A program made the position numbers and the translations under genes. This document shows positions 1 to 5,128 of a stretch of DNA of 5,128 nt, piece after piece. Numbering within the stretch: position 1 is the first letter of the stretch; every line of letters starts with the position of its first letter. The notes under the pieces were generated by a model. That model worked only from the letters and a program-made list of their open reading frames with translations. It had not been told where the DNA came from and searched no databases. This DNA is from Chitinivibrionales bacterium (GTDB lineage Bacteria > Fibrobacterota > Chitinivibrionia > Chitinivibrionales > WJMI01), in NCBI GenBank assembly GCA_014729595.1, contig WJJU01000040.1:1-5128 (forward strand), read 5' to 3'.

Positions 1-137
1 CGGTTGACCACTTTTTGAACGGTTTTGTAGGGAAGCGAAAGGGTGGCGGCGATTTGCTGAGGATCGACATTCTTCTTGGTAAGGCGGTAGATCCGGTGAT
101 AGATCTCCATCGATAGTTCTCGGTCTTTTGGTGCCAT
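1..137 (-). CDS. Helix-turn-helix protein, N-terminal fragment (gene leaves the window)
   Basis: Reading the minus strand from the ATG at 137-135 gives 45 complete codons with no stop before the window edge, so only the N-terminus is visible. The peptide starts MAPKDRELSMEIYHRIYR and continues with a helix of about residues 9-22, a short turn, 'DPQQIAATLSLP' and then 'YKTVQKVVNR'. This is the pattern of a three-helix homeodomain-like or sigma-region-4-like DNA-binding fold: the QQIAATL segment would be the second helix and YKTVQKVV the recognition helix. An AGGA-type ribosome binding site lies about 14 bases upstream, with a weaker AAGG directly before the ATG. I cannot tell whether the complete protein is a small regulator, a resolvase- or transposase-like protein, or a sensor with more domains. 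It is divergent from the tRNA gene. The HTH call is an inference from the helix pattern; the family is not identified. Confidence 0.6.
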   Translation of the reverse strand, partial: MAPKDRELSMEIYHRIYRLTKKNVDPQQIAATLSLPYKTVQKVVN

Positions 138-286
138 CCTTGTCGTTTCCTGACCCTGATATGCTATAGTTTATTGCCGCTCGACCTGTTCTGGGGGGGC
201 ATCGCCTCTGGTACCCCTTTGATTACCGGCAAGGTTTCCCTCCGAAATGATACCATCAAACGAAAGGGAAGTCAACCGATGACGCT

Positions 287-329
287 GGTGATTCGGCTCG
301 AGTACGTGAATTTCTTGAAACGAATCACC
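287..329. repeat. 9-bp inverted repeat in the tRNA leader region
   Basis: GGTGATTCG at 287-295 and CGAATCACC at 321-329 are perfect reverse complements separated by 25 bases. The right arm sits immediately after the candidate -35 hexamer and inside the promoter spacer. It could be an operator or a hairpin. A 9-bp match with a spacer this size is expected roughly once by chance in a window of this length, so function is not established. Confidence 0.35.
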
Positions 330-343
330 GACATATTTATTTT
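315..343 (+). promoter_or_regulatory. Candidate sigma70-type promoter for tRNA-Ala
   Basis: TTGAAA at 315-320 (5 of 6 to the -35 consensus) is followed after 17 bases by TATTTT at 338-343 (4 of 6 to the -10 consensus). Transcription would start near 350, only two or three bases before the mature tRNA 5' end at 353, so the leader would be very short. The spacing is ideal but the -10 is weak. TTTATT at 337-342 (after 16 bases) is an alternative. Confidence 0.4.
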
Positions 344-352
344 TGTAGTCAC

Positions 353-425
353 GGGGCTGTAGCTCAGTTGGGAGAGCGCGACGTTCGCAATGTCGAGGTC
401 AGGGGTTCGATCCCCCTCAGCTCCA
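353..425 (+). tRNA. tRNA-Ala (anticodon CGC)
   Basis: The 73 bases fold into a complete cloverleaf. The acceptor stem is 353-359 with 418-424, containing one G-T wobble. The D stem is GCTC/GAGC (362-365/374-377) with an 8-base loop. The anticodon stem is 379-383 with 391-395, ending in a G-T wobble. The anticodon loop is TTCGCAA, placing CGC at 386-388. The variable loop is 396-400, and the T arm is AGGGG/CCCCT around TTCGATC (406-412). The discriminator base is A425. The start GGGGCTGTAGCTCAGTTGGG is typical of alanine tRNAs. CGC reads the GCG alanine codon. The following bases are GTTTT, so the 3' CCA is not encoded and must be added by the CCA-adding enzyme. No downstream tRNA and no clear terminator follow. 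Confidence 0.97.
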
Positions 426-662
426 GTTTTCTTCCTTAGCTTTGAATGGCGGCAGGTCGGACCGGTTTTTGTTCAAAACACGGCGTAGAACGACACCCGC
501 CGCCGCATGTTCCGTCGAACGATATCGCTCACCTTCACAAAATTCCCCCCTATTCCCGTCGCAATCAGTATTTTGCATTTTTCATTACCTTGCAATCAAC
601 CTTGAGCACTTCCAAAGTACTATGTGCGGGCATCCATTCCTATTAAACAGCGAGTTTGTACC

Positions 663-1706
663 ATGAGTTGGCAATCTATACTGATTCCGGGCTATGAATC
701 GGGCGGCAAGCCGATCGTGTCGGTGATCGCCAAGAAAACCTATGTGTTTGCTCATGGCCGCGTGAAAGCGGCGGAAGAGCAGGTGCCGATTTATCACGAT
801 GAAGTGCCCGCCGATCCTCAGAATCCTTTAGGCGGTGAAACGCTCGCCGAACCCGATATCGTCCCGTTTAAGCCCAAAACCGACGTAGTGGTTGTCGGCA
901 AAGCCCACGCGCCTCGTGGGTATCGGACGAATTGTATGACCTGTAAGGTTTTTGTCGGGCCCGTCCACAAGGCCATACGAGTGTACGGAGAGCGAAAAGT
1001 CGAGGCGAAACTGATCAGAGGGTTGAGTTTTACGGAAGCGGAACCCTTTAAGACGCGGGAGTTGGGCTATCGCCACGCTTTCGGCGGAGTGGCAAAGTCA
1101 AAAGAGGGGTTTGCGATGCCGTTTCCGCCAAATCCGCTCGGCAAAGGCTTTTACCTGAAAGGAGGTATCGAGGACCCCGAAGAAATTGAGGTGCCATGTT
1201 GCGAGGACCCCAACTCACCGATCGAGCCCGACGCGCTCGTGCTTGGCAAGTACGCCGATTGGCCCCGGGCGCCGAAGCCGGTTTCGTTTGGGTGGACAAA
1301 GCCGAGCTTTTACCCGCGGAACTCCTATGCGGGAATCGTGCCCGAAATGCTTCCCGCCCAACAAGGAAAAGATCCGAAGGCCGGCAAGGATGGGCGTTTG
1401 GATTTCAGGTTCTATCAAGGCGCATCGGAGGGAATGGGCGAACATAGCCTCGAAGGTAATGAGCACGTAAAGCTCATTTATATGGATCCCGACCACAAAG
1501 TGTTCGAGTTCGCCTTACCTTCAGAAAAACCGGCAATCGCAATCGGTTACGGCAAAGATCGCACCGAAGTCCCGGTCGCGCTGCACACCGTCTTGATCGA
1601 TAAAAACAACAACAAGTTGTCGATGGTCTGGCGAGGATGCAAAGAGTCCGAAGGTTCGGAGGCGCCGTGGGACGGCGGTCTACCGATGTCGTTTGTAGTC
1701 GAATGA
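663..1706 (+). CDS. DUF2169 family protein, type VI secretion accessory/adaptor type
   Basis: This is a 347-residue protein starting MSWQSILIPGYESGG. The frame extends upstream to a GTG at 624, but the ATG at 663 puts the usual DUF2169 opening at the N-terminus. The 13 extra residues (RASIPIKQRVC...) are unlike the family, so I prefer 663, although no strong ribosome binding site precedes either start. Family landmarks appear in order: 'KPKTDVVVVGKAHAPRG' (to about residue 86), 'GYRHAFGG' (135-142), 'NPLGKGF' (157-163), 'FGW' (209-211), 'DFRFYQGASEGM' followed by 'SLEGNEHVKLIY', and near the C-terminus 'LHTVLIDKNNNKLSMVWRG'. The length fits a stand-alone family member without the pentapeptide-repeat fusion some relatives carry. 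There is no signal peptide or membrane segment, so it is probably cytoplasmic. DUF2169 proteins are known to occur beside vgrG, PAAR-like and toxin genes of type VI secretion loci and are implicated as adaptors that load cargo. No such partner lies in this window, so the specific role here is inferred from family only. Confidence 0.9.
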   Translation: MSWQSILIPGYESGGKPIVSVIAKKTYVFAHGRVKAAEEQVPIYHDEVPADPQNPLGGETLAEPDIVPFKPKTDVVVVGKAHAPRGYRTNCMTCKVFVGPVHKAIRVYGERKVEAKLIRGLSFTEAEPFKTRELGYRHAFGGVAKSKEGFAMPFPPNPLGKGFYLKGGIEDPEEIEVPCCEDPNSPIEPDALVLGKYADWPRAPKPVSFGWTKPSFYPRNSYAGIVPEMLPAQQGKDPKAGKDGRLDFRFYQGASEGMGEHSLEGNEHVKLIYMDPDHKVFEFALPSEKPAIAIGYGKDRTEVPVALHTVLIDKNNNKLSMVWRGCKESEGSEAPWDGGLPMSFVVE

Positions 1707-2220
1707 CCAAATGACGCCGTCTTCCGGCTCGACCCGGCTTGGCGGCCGAAAAAATCACTATCTCAGAGACTGTTTCAGAAGCCGTGCCGTGCATCGAAAC
1801 CGAGCGGTTTGCCTGTGTGGTTGGCCCCGGAGGACTCCAGGGCCATATACGCCGATTTATGCGTGCAATTTGGGGGGGAAGTCTCCACTCCGCGGCTTCG
1901 TATTCGCTCATCCCCTTGCGTACTCCGGCGCAGTCCCCTATGCCGGCTATGACGAATTGGGAACTATTCGCGCGAACCGTATCATTTCGCGCCTCGTAAA
2001 CCGCCGTATCCAAACATGAACGGCTAAAAACTCCTCAATGCGCGGTGCGGGATGGCACCCGCTGAAAGTATTGTCAAACAGAGGGGGCGCATAGGCTTTT
2101 TTGTCTTCGCTGAAATCCAATCCGCAAAAAAAATAAAAAATCCCACCTTTCTTTTCCGCACTAAGTATATTGTCCACTCATCCGTTGAAACGTTAACCAT
2201 CATCGGTTCGGAAACCTTCT
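1707..2220. other. Gene-free 514-base intergenic stretch
   Basis: I see no believable gene here. The open frames on both strands lack a ribosome binding site, read as low-complexity Arg/Ser/Pro-rich peptides, and the longest runs antisense into the DUF2169 gene. The stretch holds an imperfect palindrome at 1823-1844, a run of seven G at 1872-1878, a small GCGGG/CCCGC hairpin (2048-2062) and an A-rich run near 2125-2140. A TATATT box at 2166-2171 could be a -10 element for the downstream gene, but no matching -35 is present. No hairpin followed by a T-run was found to terminate DUF2169 transcription. The stretch could be a decayed gene or a dispersed intergenic repeat; neither can be decided from one copy. 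Confidence 0.6.
1823..1844. repeat. Imperfect palindrome (potential hairpin)
   Basis: GGCCC at 1823-1827 pairs with GGGCC at 1840-1844. After one C/A mismatch, GGA pairs with TCC, closing a tight loop of four bases. It would make a stable hairpin in RNA or DNA, but no T-run follows on either strand, so it is not a classical terminator. Confidence 0.45.
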
Positions 2221-3153
2221 ATGATTTTTCGGGCGTTTTTGTTGCTTTTTGTGATGGCGTCCCTTTCATTCCCGCAAACCAAGCTGTCCGGCGATATCGG
2301 CGGTATGACGATCGACTCGAGCGGTAATCCATATATAATTACTGAGAATGTAACCATACCGGCCGAAAAATCGACACATATCGGGGCGGGATGCGTGCTT
2401 CTTTTCGAAGCGTTTACCGGGATGATTGTCACCGGTACTCTGCGGGCGGCGGGAACGATGAACCACCCGGTTGTGTTTACCTCGGTGAATGATCAGCGGT
2501 ATAATCCCTCTTCGCAAAAAGAAGCCGAACCCTTTGACTGGAACGGCGTTTACATCACTCCCGAGTCCGAAGAGGTTTCGCTCTCCAACATTGTGCTTGC
2601 GTTTTCGGTCTATGGGATCAAGTCGGAGAAGAGTGCCTTGACACTCAACAACGCGACGTTCAACGCGAACGGTCAATTCCATTTTACGGTAAACGATTCC
2701 ATGCCGCGGGTGACGGAGGGGGTACCGTTTGACTATGGGAAGGTCGAAGAGCCCGAAGAACCCAAGACGCTCGAAGTAGCGCAAAAATCAAGGAGTTATC
2801 GCCGCTCGCTCCTTTTGCCGATCGCTCTCGGGGCAACCGGTTGCGCGGCGGGTGCGGCCGGCGCAATTTTTTTTGTAAAAAGCACCGATGCCGCCGATAA
2901 CTACGATGCATCGACGAATCACGTTCGGCAGAAAGAATTCCTCGAGGAGTACGAACGCTCCCGCGGAATAGCCGTCGCCTGCGCGGCGGTCGCCGCCGCG
3001 GCACTTCCCGCGTCGGTATTGCTTTATGTGCGCGCAATGAAATCCGAAAAAAATACGGTAGCCATACGGCTAAGCCCCGGTCTCGATGCACAGTTTCAAC
3101 CGCTCATACGCATGGGTGTGGTTGTCGATATCGGCAAGGGAGCTTTCCGTTAA
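2221..3153 (+). CDS. Exported beta-helix protein with C-terminal two-helix membrane hairpin
   Basis: The product is 310 residues. MIFRAFLLLFVMASLSFPQ is a signal peptide, with cleavage likely just after it. Residues about 20-155 look like a short right-handed parallel beta-helix or polymer-forming domain: 'GNPYIITENVTIPA', 'IGAGCVLLFEAFTGMIVTG', 'TLRAAGTMNHPVVFTSVND', 'FDWNGVYITPESEEVSLSN', 'YGIKSEKSALTLNNATFNAN'. This is the rung pattern in which a capping strand is followed by 'V.GTL.A.GT....V.FTS' and 'W.GVYI'. An acidic linker (VEEPEEPK) follows, then two hydrophobic segments at about 196-218 (glycine/alanine-rich) and 249-271, joined by a charged 30-residue helix with YDAS and FLEEYERSRG. 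The tail (272-310) has alternating hydrophobic residues. Such hairpins with a YD...EYE linker recur in envelope proteins of Bacteroidetes- and Fibrobacter-like bacteria, as far as I recall. Basic residues (RSYRR) precede the first segment, which complicates a simple periplasm-to-cytoplasm topology. The ATG at 2221 gives an intact signal peptide; only a weak CGGAA lies upstream. No enzymatic motif is seen and the function is unknown. Confidence 0.8.
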   Translation: MIFRAFLLLFVMASLSFPQTKLSGDIGGMTIDSSGNPYIITENVTIPAEKSTHIGAGCVLLFEAFTGMIVTGTLRAAGTMNHPVVFTSVNDQRYNPSSQKEAEPFDWNGVYITPESEEVSLSNIVLAFSVYGIKSEKSALTLNNATFNANGQFHFTVNDSMPRVTEGVPFDYGKVEEPEEPKTLEVAQKSRSYRRSLLLPIALGATGCAAGAAGAIFFVKSTDAADNYDASTNHVRQKEFLEEYERSRGIAVACAAVAAAALPASVLLYVRAMKSEKNTVAIRLSPGLDAQFQPLIRMGVVVDIGKGAFR

Positions 3154-3278
3154 GGCGGCCGCACCGACGGCATTCGTTGGGGTCCTGTAGTTCACCGCCC
3201 CTGTCTCATCGGCGCCGGCTTCAGGGCTAAAGTTAAAAAAAAGGAAGAGGTCGATATTTCGTACCTTCACTTCATCCC

Positions 3279-3322
3279 TTCTCCGCCCTTGCCCCGACTT
3301 GGCTCGGGCGGCGAGTGGAGAA
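3279..3322. repeat. Intergenic hairpin element, possible dispersed repeat
   Basis: The outer arms TTCTCC (3279-3284) and GGAGAA (3317-3322) and the inner arms CCCGA (3293-3297) and TCGGG (3304-3308) around a six-base CTTGGC loop form a two-tier stem-loop. On the minus strand it reads as CTCC...GGAGAAGGGATGAAGTGA, which resembles the 'CTCTCC...GGAGAGGG.TGAGGTGAGGG' intergenic hairpin repeats found in many bacterial genomes. No T-run follows, so a rho-independent terminator for the upstream gene is not supported. Confidence 0.4.
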
Positions 3323-3339
3323 AGAGGGTCGTAAGTGCA

Positions 3340-3399
3340 TGATATGCGAAATGCGGGTCCTCGCGATATACGATAATTATCATGCCGTAGAGCATATCA
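3340..3399. promoter_or_regulatory. Nested inverted repeats upstream of the modular lipoprotein gene
   Basis: TGATATGC (3340-3347) is the exact reverse complement of GCATATCA (3392-3399). Between them lies a perfect 10-bp palindrome, GATAATTATC (3372-3381), whose GATAAT could also serve as a -10 hexamer. No good -35 is found 16-18 bases upstream. The position, 20-80 bases before the start codon, suits an operator or promoter region, but no regulator family can be named. Confidence 0.35.
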
Positions 3400-3405
3400 A
3401 TCATT

Positions 3406-3411
3406 AAGGGG
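3406..3411 (+). promoter_or_regulatory. Ribosome binding site deciding the start at 3420
   Basis: AAGGGG ends eight bases before the ATG at 3420-3422, which is ideal spacing. A second ATG at 3413-3415 lies in the other frame, the one that stays open to the window end, but it is only one base from this site and cannot use it. The site therefore supports the start that gives the signal-peptide N-terminus. Confidence 0.75.
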
Positions 3412-3419
3412 TATGGATT

Positions 3420-5128
3420 ATGAAAATTCGTCATTTGTTGGCCACGGGGCTTGCCGCTATGGTGGCCTTTGCACTGTACTGCACGACCGTCAGTCCCGAA
3501 GACAACCCGCTCGATCCGAACAATCCCAACTACCGGCCGCCTTCAATAATGTTCGACAGCCTGGTGCTCGCCGACGGCGCGATACGATCACGGCCGATAC
3601 GCTGACGGTGGTATTCAGCGGCAACCGCGAGGAAAACATCTTCCGGTGGCGCCTCGAACATCCCGTCGACACCGGCGCGTGGAGTCCTTGGGAAGGAAGA
3701 GGTGACCTGGATTATACCGTTACCCTTTATGATATCAAACCCGGCGCTCAGGCCCTGCGGGTGCAGACCACGTACGATCCGGGGAATGAGGACTTGTGTG
3801 ATACCGTGATTTCGTTTGTGAAGCTTGCCAAGCCCGAAATAGTTGAAATGAGCGCAATCGGGGATTCGCTTACCGTCGGGACGCCGTGCACCTTGTGGGT
3901 AAAAGCAACGGGTACTGAACCGCTTTCGTACCAATGGTATCGGGATACTACAATGATTGCCGGCGCAACGGACGATACTCTAACCACGGGCGTGCGGGTC
4001 GCGGCGGACAGCGCCGTTTACCGGTGCATCGTCAGCTCCGAGCAGTGGGGTTCGGACAGCGCGGTTTTTGCTTTCCGAGTGGTTAACGACAATCCTAACT
4101 ATGAGTCACCTTCAATGACGTTCGACGACCGGGTACTTGCTCCCGGCGACACGATTACGGCGGATTCACTCGCGGTAGAATTCACCGGCAACAGCATGGA
4201 AACCATCTTCCGTTGGTGGCTCGAACATCCCGAAGATACGACGGAATGGACTTCCTGGACCGGAAACGATGAACACAGTTATACAATCATTCTTACCGAT
4301 CTTAATACCGGCACTCAGGCGCTTCGGGTCCAATGCGCGTACGATCCACAAGCTTCGGATGTATGCGATACGGTTATTGCTTTTGTAAAGATGGGCGGAC
4401 CGGTTGAACCCGCCGTCGTTTCACAGAGTAAACGCACGGTTCAGATCGCGGAAGGCTCCGCGTGTACGCTATGGGTATCGGCAACCGGTGTAGAACCGTT
4501 GGTTTATGAATGGTATCGTGAAGATGTTAGGCTTGACGGGCGGACCGGCGACACGGTTGTCATATCCTCGTTTGACGGTGGGGACGCCGGTAGTTACTTG
4601 TGCATTGTAAGCAATGCCTTGGGAGCGGATACGAGCGACACGTTCAACCTTTCATTGGACGATGGACTGAACCATGCTCCCCGATGGACCGGGGATACGC
4701 TTCGCGTTGCGGCGGCGGAGGGCGAGACGATTACAGTCGAGCTTGCCGATTCTTGTACCGATAGCGACGGTGACGAGCTTGTTTTTGAGCTTGTTTCGAG
4801 CCAAATCGACGGTGATTCGTTGAGTTCCACCGGCGGCTATAGCTATTCTTCCGGGTTTGACGCGGCCGGTGAATACATTGCTACCATCGATGCAACCGAC
4901 GGCAAAGCATCCTCACGGGTTGTCATGCGGATAATAATCGATGATACAAATCGCTTGCCGATGTTTTACGGTCTGCTCGAAAACGGCGTCTACCAAATTA
5001 ACGAGGGCGAACGCTTAAGCGTCTCGTTTCGAGTGGAAGATTCCGACAACAATACGATCGAGATATTCATTATCGAAACAACGCTTCCACGCGAAGATCA
5101 AATAGAACTGAGCGATACATCTTTACAG
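3420..5128 (+). CDS. Modular Ig-like surface protein, probable lipoprotein, frameshifted and partial
   Basis: The ATG at 3420 gives MKIRHLLATGLAAMVAFALY-C, a signal peptide with Cys21 as likely lipidation site. The lipobox (ALYC) is irregular because Tyr is at -1. After 'NPLDPNNPNY' this frame would stop at TGA 3603-3605. Removing two extra bases (GC, 3579-3580) joins it to a frame open for 516 codons to the window end, giving a conceptual product of at least 569 residues. In corrected numbering, residues 35-136 and 224-324 are two copies of a module resembling Y_Y_Y or fibronectin-like folds ('IFRWRLEHP', W..W, 'ALRVQ', 'YDP'). Residues 137-223 and 325-415 are Ig-like domains with Cys156/Trp172/Cys202 and Cys348/Trp364/Cys394, each with the WYR and Y.C motifs. 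Residues about 417-506 and 510 onward are cadherin-like/bacterial Ig repeats ('NHAPRW', 'DSDGDELVFEL', 'ATIDATDGKA', then 'NRLPMF'). The paired cysteines fit an exported protein. Likely role: surface adhesion or substrate binding (inference). The break may be a real mutation, phase variation or a sequence error. Confidence 0.8.
3522..4090 (+). repeat. Tandem coding repeat, copy 1 (Y_Y_Y-like module plus Ig-like domain)
   Basis: This copy starts at AATCCCAACTAC (NPNY) and ends where copy 2 starts. It is 569 bases long, two more than 189 codons, and those two bases are the frameshift insertion. Landmarks are 'DTITADTL', 'IFRWRLEHP', 'QALRVQ', 'CDTVISFVK', then the Ig-like part 'CTLWVKATGTEPLSYQWYR' and 'YRCIVSS'. 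Confidence 0.8.
3579..3580 (+). other. Two-base insertion causing the frameshift
   Basis: Copy 1 reads GAC GGC GC GATACGATCACG, where copy 2 reads CCC GGC GACACGATTACG. In protein terms LADG-DTITADTL faces LAPG-DTITADSL with nothing missing on either side, so the two extra bases GC in the GGCGCGAT run account exactly for the loss of frame. A GC dinucleotide duplication by slippage is the simplest origin. No slippery heptamer typical of programmed frameshifting is seen. Confidence 0.8.
4091..4660 (+). repeat. Tandem coding repeat, copy 2 (Y_Y_Y-like module plus Ig-like domain)
   Basis: This copy starts at AATCCTAACTAT (NPNY) directly after copy 1. Hand alignment of the first module (LA.GDTITAD to FVK..P) with copy 1 gives about 52 identical of 89 residues without gaps. 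The Ig-like half matches less well but keeps 'CTLWVSATGVEPLVYEWYR' and 'YLCIVSN'. The right boundary is approximate, set at the end of the second Ig-like domain before 'NHAPRW'. Confidence 0.75.

Noticed and set aside
174..362. Small open frame on the plus strand from a TTG start, 62 codons
   Set aside because: It ends inside the tRNA gene, has no ribosome binding site, and overlaps the tRNA promoter and inverted repeat.
353..425. tRNA-Ala as an attachment site for an integrated element
   Set aside because: No repeat of the tRNA 3' end, no integrase and no phage gene is visible in the window.
456..475. GGTCGGACC followed by GGTTTTTG, considered as a tRNA terminator
   Set aside because: The stem is only three base pairs, too weak to terminate.
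590..623. TTGCAA and TACTAT as a promoter for the DUF2169 gene
   Set aside because: The spacer is 22 bases, and the nearer TTGAGC leaves only 10, so neither pairing is credible.
1474..2013. 179-codon minus-strand frame across the DUF2169 3' end and the gap
   Set aside because: More than 230 bases are antisense to a well-supported gene. The peptide is Arg/Pro/Ser-rich with no recognisable domain and no ribosome binding site.
1711..2019. 102-codon plus-strand frame right after the DUF2169 stop, considered as a downstream PAAR-like gene
   Set aside because: No PAAR glycine/proline/histidine pattern, Arg- and Cys-rich composition, and no convincing ribosome binding site.
3210..3245. GC-rich palindrome CGGCGCCG followed by a run of A, considered as a terminator
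   Set aside because: The run is A on the plus strand, and on the minus strand the T-run precedes the hairpin, so the order is wrong in both directions.
3070..3270. 66-codon minus-strand frame (MKVRNIDLFLFFNF...)
   Set aside because: It overlaps the 3' end of the beta-helix gene, has no family resemblance, and its hydrophobic start is the complement of an A-rich stretch.

Overview
The window looks like chromosomal DNA of a Gram-negative bacterium with balanced base composition. Two of the four protein genes encode exported, cell-envelope-type products, and a third belongs to a type VI secretion accessory family (DUF2169). The style of the envelope proteins resembles what I know from the Fibrobacterota/Chitinispirillia group: a short beta-helix domain opening with a Ser-Gly-x-Ile start and a 'GNPYIITENVTIP'-like strand, and a lipoprotein-like N-terminus followed by 'NPLDPNNPNY' and Ig-like modules. 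That lineage call is an inference from style only; no ribosomal or other marker protein is present.

Layout. (1) 1-137, minus strand: the 5' end of a gene for a small helix-turn-helix protein, leaving the window. (2) 138-352: a divergent intergenic stretch with a plausible sigma70-type promoter for the tRNA and a 9-bp inverted repeat overlapping it. (3) 353-425: an intact tRNA-Ala with anticodon CGC. (4) 426-662: no gene or clear signal seen. (5) 663-1706: a complete DUF2169 protein. (6) 1707-2220: 514 bases with no believable gene, only palindromes and homopolymer runs. (7) 2221-3153: an exported beta-helix protein with a C-terminal two-helix membrane hairpin. (8) 3154-3419: an intergenic region with a hairpin element, nested inverted repeats and a good ribosome binding site. 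(9) 3420 to the window end: a large modular surface protein, probably a lipoprotein. It has a two-base insertion at about 3579-3580 that breaks its reading frame, and it is otherwise open to the last base.

The genes do not form an obvious operon. They are separated by 200-500 base gaps, and the spacing suggests individually expressed units. The most informative observation is the frame break in the last gene. An internal paralogous repeat later in the same protein shows exactly which two bases are extra, and the downstream frame stays open for 516 codons with all its Ig-fold landmark residues intact. I found no CRISPR array, transposase, phage gene or recognisable defence system. I do not see a convincing undescribed system here.
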